From: Boothiomyces macroporosus
Lineage: Eukaryota; Chytridiomycota; Chytridiomycetes; Rhizophydiales; Terramycetaceae
DNA: 64,000 bases
Direction of reading: 5' to 3'
NCBI GenBank assembly: GCA_027604185.1
Contig: JADGKB010000047.1
Coordinates: 1-64,000, forward strand
How positions within the stretch are numbered: position 1 is the first letter of the stretch; each line of letters begins with the position of its first letter. The position numbers and the translations under genes are program-made. The notes beneath the pieces are model-generated. The model ran no database searches. It saw only the letters and a list, made by a program, of their open reading frames with translations, and was not told the DNA's origin. Below, piece by piece: positions 57,889 through 64,000 of this stretch.

Positions 57889-59703
57889 TTAGAATTTGCG
57901 GATGTCAGCATCATTAGTAATGATGGAAACGTCAATCTCTCTCAACAAGGAAATAGCCAATTCATCCAGCAGCTTTTCTATTTTCTGCACCATTTCATCA
58001 TCACCGCAAATAATGAATTTCTCTTTTCCTCGTAAAGTTAATACACGCTTTTGTTTAAAAGACTCCAAGTCCAATTGCTTGTAATCTGTAAGGGTTTTGC
58101 AATCCAATCGCCTGTCCAAGAGAGACTTGTACTTTAGGAACTTTTCAGTTGGGAGTTGAGTATCAGTCTGTATGAGAATCAGACGCGGACCGTCAGGTAT
58201 GATGACTTTGGGTGGAAAGTAGCCCTTTTTGCCGGTCCTAGTATTTGTCCCAACAGTTCTGGGAAAGTATTCGTCAACAAGGATAAAGTCGCCTTCATTA
58301 ATGTCAATTTCAGATGCATTTCTACTTTGAAACTCACACACTGCCTGTGATTAACATAAATTACCGTTCCTGCAGATCTGAAAAACAAATGCTCAACCAA
58401 TTTGTCGAATGTATGTAATCCATTTCCACTGCCAAAAAAGTAAATGTTGTTTGGATTAGTTCTCTTTAGTGATTCTGATAAATTGTCTGTTCTTCTAGTT
58501 ACAGAAGTCACTCGTGCTAGGGTTTCATAAGTCTCTGTTGGAAGCTCTACTGCCGGCGCATAAGCATTAATATTTCTGTCTTGCGCTCTAGCAGTATGGT
58601 CACTTGCAATGGAATGGTCACTTTCGGAAACAACAGATTGCAATTCAGACTCCATTTCAGACTCCATTTCATACTCTTCTGTTTCTACAAGTACAACGTT
58701 TGGATTTTGTAATCTTTGCTTTTTTGTTTTTGCTGATTGATAAGCTCTAAAAGCGACGTAACCAAAACTAATCAATGCACCAAGTATAAATAGAATTCCA
58801 ACTATCACCCCTGGTGTGATTTGAAAGCCGCCAGAGCTGGAAGTTGAGGTAGTATTGGTCTTTGGATAAATTAGATAATCATTTCCGTTAAAACTAGTGT
58901 TAATAATTGTTACTTGAAGTTGTCTGAATGCTTCATCCCCAAAATCAAGGGATCCAAAGTACCAGTTAAATTATTATGACTCATGTCTAAATTCACTAGG
59001 CCTTGAATATTTGTAATAGAAACAGGAACATTGCCAGTTAGCCTGTTATGATCCAAATACAAATTCAAGAGGTTTGTCAATGAACCGACTTCAGTAGGTA
59101 AACCCCCACTCAAAAAGTTGTAATCCAGAGTAATCGCGGTTGCAGACACTAATCCTTTAATTTCCGGCGGTATTGTTCCTGATAATTGGTTGTACGCCAA
59201 ATTGAAATTGGTTAGCTTGGATAAGCTATAAATAGAAGTAGGAATGGCATTATTAAACTGATTTCCAAACATTTCCAAATTGGTTAATTGCTGCAAGTTC
59301 CCAATTGAAGAAGGAATAGCTGCGCCAAAAGTGTTCTTTGATAGGACCAATTGCTGTAAATTCACTAATTTTCCAATGCTATCAGGAATTGAGCCTGACA
59401 AATTATTGATTGCGAGATTTCTAATATTAATAATAATTACAATACTTGAAGATTGTACATATCACCAATATTAGATGGAATCTGTCCATTCAATTGGTTG
59501 TCCGAGAGGTCCAGCAAAGTCAAATGCTGTAGTTTAGTAACATCAGAAGTAAGGTTTCCTTGCAGTTGCTGTGATTTCATTGTAATCTGGGTAATTTGGG
59601 ATTGCGAGTTGCACTGGATGAACTTGCTCTGACAGCAACTACTAGTTGAACCGCCTGTTAGCGCGGGGTAAATTGTATCTGTCCAAAGTGAACAGTCGCT
59701 CAT
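57889..59703 (-). CDS. LRR-transmembrane-SH3 receptor-like protein
   Basis: Three 20-nt introns (59422-59441, 58894-58913, 58345-58364) give 584 residues. An N-cap (MSDCSLWTDTIYPAL..CCQSKFIQC) is followed by about nine plant-type LRRs (LDLSDNQLNGQIPSNIGDM, LAYNQLSGTIPPEIKGL and others), a Ser/Thr stem, a transmembrane helix (PGVIVGILFILGALISFGYV) and a 300-residue cytoplasmic tail. The tail carries an SH3-like domain (about 450-500: AVCEFQSRNASEIDINEGDF.., GYFPPKVI), reconstructed across the third intron, then a charged C-terminal region. No signal peptide precedes the cap. It may link outside recognition to an SH3-binding pathway. Confidence 0.85.
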
Positions 59704-60355
59704 ATTATTTTGGAAAGATTTTCACAAATGCACCGCACACTAATCTGGTGGCACTCAGTTAATCAAATTCTCCATATGGCAAGCGGATGGCCATTGGTTT
59801 ATATGGATGTAATAAGGCAAATTCAAAATTGAAACCGCATTCAATAAGATGGAACGATTGGTAGTATTTCTTGATTGGGGTCCAATGTTGGCACTACCAT
59901 CCCAGAGAAGATACTTTCAAAAAAAAGATGAATCATTGACTTTTTCTTACTAAACCAGAGTGCTGGCTCTAAATTCTTTTCCAGCGTTCATTGAATAAGC
60001 AAGGGTTGTCTTGTTAAAGTTTGAGATAATAACGTGGCAGATTACTCTCTGCCTGGTAATTGGCTGGTACCTGTTCAAGCAACCCAAATCCAAACAGACA
60101 AATAGACTTGATCCAAATAGACAAATAGACTTGATCCAAATAGACAAATAGACAAATAGACTTGACCCAAATCCAAATAGAGTTAACTTTAAAGTTACAG
60201 TTAATTTGGAGTGTATTACATTAATCACGTGACTAGAGCCTAATCTCATAATATAAATACCTAACGGATAATACTATTATTTGTCTGGGAAGCTCCAGCG
60301 AGAAGCAATTCATTCAATCCCAGAGTTGAAAAAAAGTTTTGAAAAAATCAAGATC
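59704..60355. other. Intergenic with a tandem repeat
   Basis: About 650 bases between divergent genes. Apart from the tandem repeat listed separately I see no gene. The 3' part should hold the CFT1 promoter. Confidence 0.5.
60083..60180. repeat. Tandem repeat rich in CAAATAGA units
   Basis: A run of imperfect repeats built from ACAAATAGACTTGATCCAAATAG (23 nt) and shorter ACAAATAG units, about four copies. It lies between the LRR-SH3 and CFT1 genes. Confidence 0.85.
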
Positions 60356-63300
60356 ATGCTGTATTCTCTCCACAAGGATTTATTACCCCCAAGTGGAATA
60401 GATTTCGCAGTTTATTGCAACTTTACCGGATCTCCAAACCTAATTACCGTACAGTCAAATATACTGTCCATATACAGGATTAAAATACCAAGACTGGAAT
60501 TGATCCATCAATTTACTCTGAATGGGGTGGTTACTTCAATGCAGAAAGTAAAGAATAATTTGCTATTGACCTTTAAAGACGCCAAGATGACTTTATTAGA
60601 GTGGAACGATACGCTGGTCACAATCAGTTTGCATCACTATGAAAAGGAGGAATTCAGAAAGGATTTGATGAACAAAGGGACTCCAAAAGTCGTAGTGGAT
60701 CCGCTATCCAGATGCGCAGTGCTATCATTCTACCAGTCACAGTTTGCCATCTTGCCCTTTGTCGATGATGAAAAGTATCCGTTTTCACCTAGTTTTGTAC
60801 TCAATAGCACCGACATTGAACCGTCTGTAAAAAACATTATTGACTTTGTCTTTTTATACGGGTTTCTGGAGCCTACGATTGCTATTCTGTATGAAACCAA
60901 CCAGACATTTGTTGGGAGATTGGCTCATAAAAAAGACACTGGTAATTACTCTTGACGATAGTCTCTTTAATCGTTGTTTCACTTGACTTGTACCAGAAAA
61001 CATGGCCGGTGCTTTATAAAGTAGATGGATTACCTTATAATTGTACGCACCTAGAAGCAGTGCCAAACCCACTAGGCGGCATACTAATCTTTTCTCACAA
61101 TGCATTAATTCACTTGGATCAAACTCATCAACCTGGGCTGGCTTGCTTGGTTAATCCATTCTTTGACATGGAATCCAACTTCAAACCGATTCCTAATCCT
61201 GAAGGGCCAACCATTCCTGTAAAAAACAAACCGCCATCTGCCTATATTAAATACAACAAGTTTAGTGACTGCAAAGATTTGGGAATATCGTTAGATGGAG
61301 CTAGATCAGTGTTTCTTAATCCAGATGTACTTTTAATAGTATTAAGAAATGGAGAGTTTTACAGATGTGATTTGATTGGTGATGATGGAGCAGGAAGAGG
61401 ATGGAATAGGAAAAGAGGTGGAATTAAAACAATTAAAATTAAAAGATTGGGAGTATTTGGAACCATTCCCTCTTGTATTGTACCTTTAATGGATCTAAAT
61501 TCAATCAAGAAACAGATATTCGGAGGAAACATGACTCTAGATTCTATAGTCTACTATTACAATTATTTCTTTATTGCTTCGAGGGTATCTGATGGACAGT
61601 TTATTCAATATCGAGAACCATTATACTCAACAACTGCTGTAGATGATATGGAAATGGAAGAGGATATCGATTTAGATTTATATGGAAACTCGCAAAAGAG
61701 AACTGTTAAATTAGATTTACCATTTTTATTTAAATTATGCGATTTGATTGTGGTTACTGGCCCGTTAAAAAGCAGTGCTTTGGGGCTTCCTGCTAGATAT
61801 TCAAGTTATGAATTTGATAGAGAAACTGCAAATTTAGAAGTGGTTTGTTGTGGAGGCCATGATTTACAAGGGAAATTAGTGGTATTACAAAACTCTATCA
61901 GACCGAATATTCGAACTAGCTTTAAATTGGGCAAGCCTGATGACGTGTGGACAATGAAACTAGGTGAATATCATGACTATATAGTTTTATCAACGGTAAA
62001 GGAAACCATAGTGTTGAAGGCTGGTCAAGAGATTGAGAAATTAATGTCTGGGGATTTTTTTACAAAAGGACCAACTGTTGCCATAGCTGTTGTTGGAAAC
62101 ATGATTGTTCAAGTACATCCTAACGGTGTACTGCTGCTGGACCAAAATACAAAAAAAGTAGCTGAACTTGAAATTGGGGATGAAGATACGTGGTTGGTTG
62201 CCTGTCACATCAAAGACAAGTACCTAGTTGGTCTATTAACAACTGGAGAAATAGCTTTGATTGCCGTCAAAGACAATCAATTGCAACAGCTACATTCTAA
62301 ATTCGTAACTATTACTAATCTAGTTTAAAATTCCGATTACGTGTGCTTCTATTCACGCTGACACTGCGAAATCCAAGGTATTCTTGAAAAACAAAGAGTT
62401 GCCTATCCAGAAACAAGAAGTAGAGCAAAAAGCAGTAAAGGATAATGAAAAGATGGAAGTTGATAAAGAAGACTTGCTGGAAGATGATTTGGATTTGTAT
62501 GGTGAACAGGAAGTAGCGGAGCCAGTGGTAGAAGAAACAATAAAGGAACAAGAAGAGGAAGAAGAAGATAGACCGGATACTTTTTGGTTATTCACAGTTG
62601 ACGAAAATGGAACAATGAAGATCTATTCCTTGCCAGATATGGAAGAGTGCTTTGAATACAAAGGGCTACATATTGCGCCAAGTATTATTTCAGACAACTA
62701 CGTACACAGTAGCACTGACTACAAAAAAGTCTTGCTGCAAATTGAAGAAATATCTATTGTTCATTTAGGGTGTGATGAAGATTCGTCCAGCCCATATCTA
62801 ATCACCAGAAACGACAAGATGGATGTGAAGATATTCAAAATAGTTCGAAATGCACCAGACTTGGACCGTAGTGATCGATTAGGTATCAAATTCCAGCGCT
62901 TGGACAACAACTTTATATCTAGGGATTTACAAGCGTACTCCGATACCGATGGTGACAAGATGCAACCAATTGCGGTAAAACAAAAACCGAAATTTCTAAA
63001 AAAGATGCATATTGTACCATTTTCAAATATCGGGTCTTCTTCAAAATTATACGATGGCGTCTGTATTCTAGGAAACCGCCCATTTTGCATTTTGGTTAGC
63101 AAAGTTGGAGGAAGTTTGCTGTCGAACTTTGTTACAGAAGGTGAAGGTGCAAAATGTGTTTTGGAGCCGGAACAAGTTGGGAGCACCAATTCGTTAAGAA
63201 TTTTCCCATTATCGGCAGATGGGCCAGTGACAAGTTTTGCTTCATTACACAATGTGAATGTGCCATTTGGGTTTATTTATACGACCGAAAAACATCAAAT

Positions 63301-64000
63301 TAGACTTGCTCAATTACAATCCCAATTTAATTATGATTTTCCTTGGGCAATATGCACAAATCCACTTGGAAGAGGTGTTCAAAAAGTGGCATATCATACG
63401 ACTTCAGAAACTTATGCAGTAGCAACAGCAGTGCAAGCTCCATTTGAAATTGACAAGGCCAGATATATGGCGGCAGTAGCAGCTGGTGTGATTGAAGATG
63501 GGGATGAGTTGCCGGACAGCGAGAAAAAAGTATCTGGAATCCAAGATGTGATTAGTGATAGACCACCTGGAATGTACATGCCAAAGATATTCAAGTTTCA
63601 GTTGGATCTTGTATCTCCTATTACATGGGAAATTATTGATACTATACACATGAAGGAAACTGAACAGATTTTGTCAATGGCTACTGTAGAGCTAGCTTCT
63701 ACGGAAAACACTAGCGGAAGGAAAACTTTTATTGCCGTTGGCACTGGGTACATGCGGAGTGAGGATTTAGTCAACAGAGGAAGGGTATAATGGTTTTAAT
63801 CATAGCTGCTTGTTTACGAAGTCATCGATGTAGTTCCTGATCCAAATAATCCACAAACTAATCACAAGTTAAAGTTGTTTTATTCTTCTGATGAAAAGAA
63901 CACTGTTGCAGCTGTTTGTGCTGTAAATGGATATCTATTAGCCGCAATAGGAACAAAAGTAATCTTTGCTAATTTAGGTTATCATGTATGCAATGGAAGG
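60356..64000 (+). CDS. CFT1: Cleavage/polyadenylation factor subunit CPSF160/Cft1, 5' part
   Basis: The gene runs off the window. Introns so far: 60942-60961, 62305-62323, 63785-63805, 63959-63977. Start MLYSLHKDLLPPSGIDFAVYCNF matches the CPSF160 N-terminus. Later conserved parts include NPLGGILIFSHNALIHLDQ, CCGGHDLQGKLVVLQNSI, GVCILGNRPFCIL and, across the last introns, LLAAIGTKVIMYAMEG. Two acidic loops with the near-repeat DLDLYG occur near 61670 and 62490. Cft1 is a three-propeller scaffold that holds CPSF30, WDR33/Pfs2 and the AAUAAA signal. Confidence 0.95.

Overview
The window comes from the nuclear genome of a compact, AT-leaning eukaryote. A copper-fist DNA-binding domain (found only in fungi), a ROM/RGF-type Rho1 GEF, an SH3-Cdc25-type RasGEF and a fungal-style fatty alcohol oxidase point to a fungus. 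An NME8-type thioredoxin/NDP-kinase protein, an ARL13-like GTPase and a LEKR1-like coiled-coil protein point to a flagellated zoospore. An early-diverging zoosporic fungus (Chytridiomycota, Blastocladiomycota, Rozellomycota or a relative) fits best. I cannot name the species. No rRNA, tRNA, CRISPR or intact mobile element was recognised.

The most striking property is the introns. I resolved 104 spliceosomal introns in 31 genes by matching reading frames and protein families. Every one is 19-23 nt long: 23 of 19 nt, 38 of 20, 21 of 21, 16 of 22 and 6 of 23. Nearly all start GTA and end AG, with a TAAT/TAAC-like branch motif a few bases before the acceptor. After removing them, all but one of the complete spliced genes have a whole number of codons. 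The exception, transaldolase, is one base short at an AAAA run. One gene needs a 3-nt exon between two 19-nt introns.

Layout. 1-831: unassigned. 0.8-4.3 kb: serine beta-lactamase-like hydrolase, two small membrane proteins, an SDR. 4.3-8.3 kb: a 946-aa WD40 protein divergent from a copper-fist regulator. 8.3-14.2 kb: flagellar-type NME8 and LEKR1-like genes, then a PTC7-like PP2C divergent from LEKR1 with 51 bp between starts. 14.3-21.8 kb: F-box/ankyrin protein, SH3-RasGEF, USE1-like SNARE, a Ser/Pro-rich protein. 22.2-25.2 kb: two LRR single-pass membrane proteins and a small protein. 25.5-31.4 kb: fatty alcohol oxidase, Rap1/Rsr1 GTPase, membrane-anchored SLP-type phosphatase, F-box protein, tandem MCFD2-like EF-hand genes. 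31.5-39.1 kb: MAT-type HMG-box factor, small doubtful genes, a zinc-ribbon membrane protein, eIF3j, Rho1 GEF and a COX7C/Cox8-like subunit. 39.5-45.9 kb: a membrane-anchored solute-binding-protein receptor, a kinesin-like protein without a P-loop, a coiled-coil protein ending in a C1q/TNF-like fold. 45.9-52.3 kb: Dsk2/ubiquilin, Treslin/Sld3-like replication factor, Pat1. 52.3-57.6 kb: ARL13-like GTPase, rhomboid, two unknowns, transaldolase. 57.9-64 kb: an LRR-TM-SH3 receptor and the 5' part of CFT1/CPSF160.

Functional threads are sensing and signalling (LRR proteins, solute-binding receptor, RasGEF, RhoGEF, Rap), cilium/zoospore parts (NME8, ARL13-like, LEKR1-like) and core information processing (Treslin, CFT1, Pat1, eIF3j). 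Genes are interleaved on both strands with intergenic gaps often under 100 bp; no operon organisation is implied.
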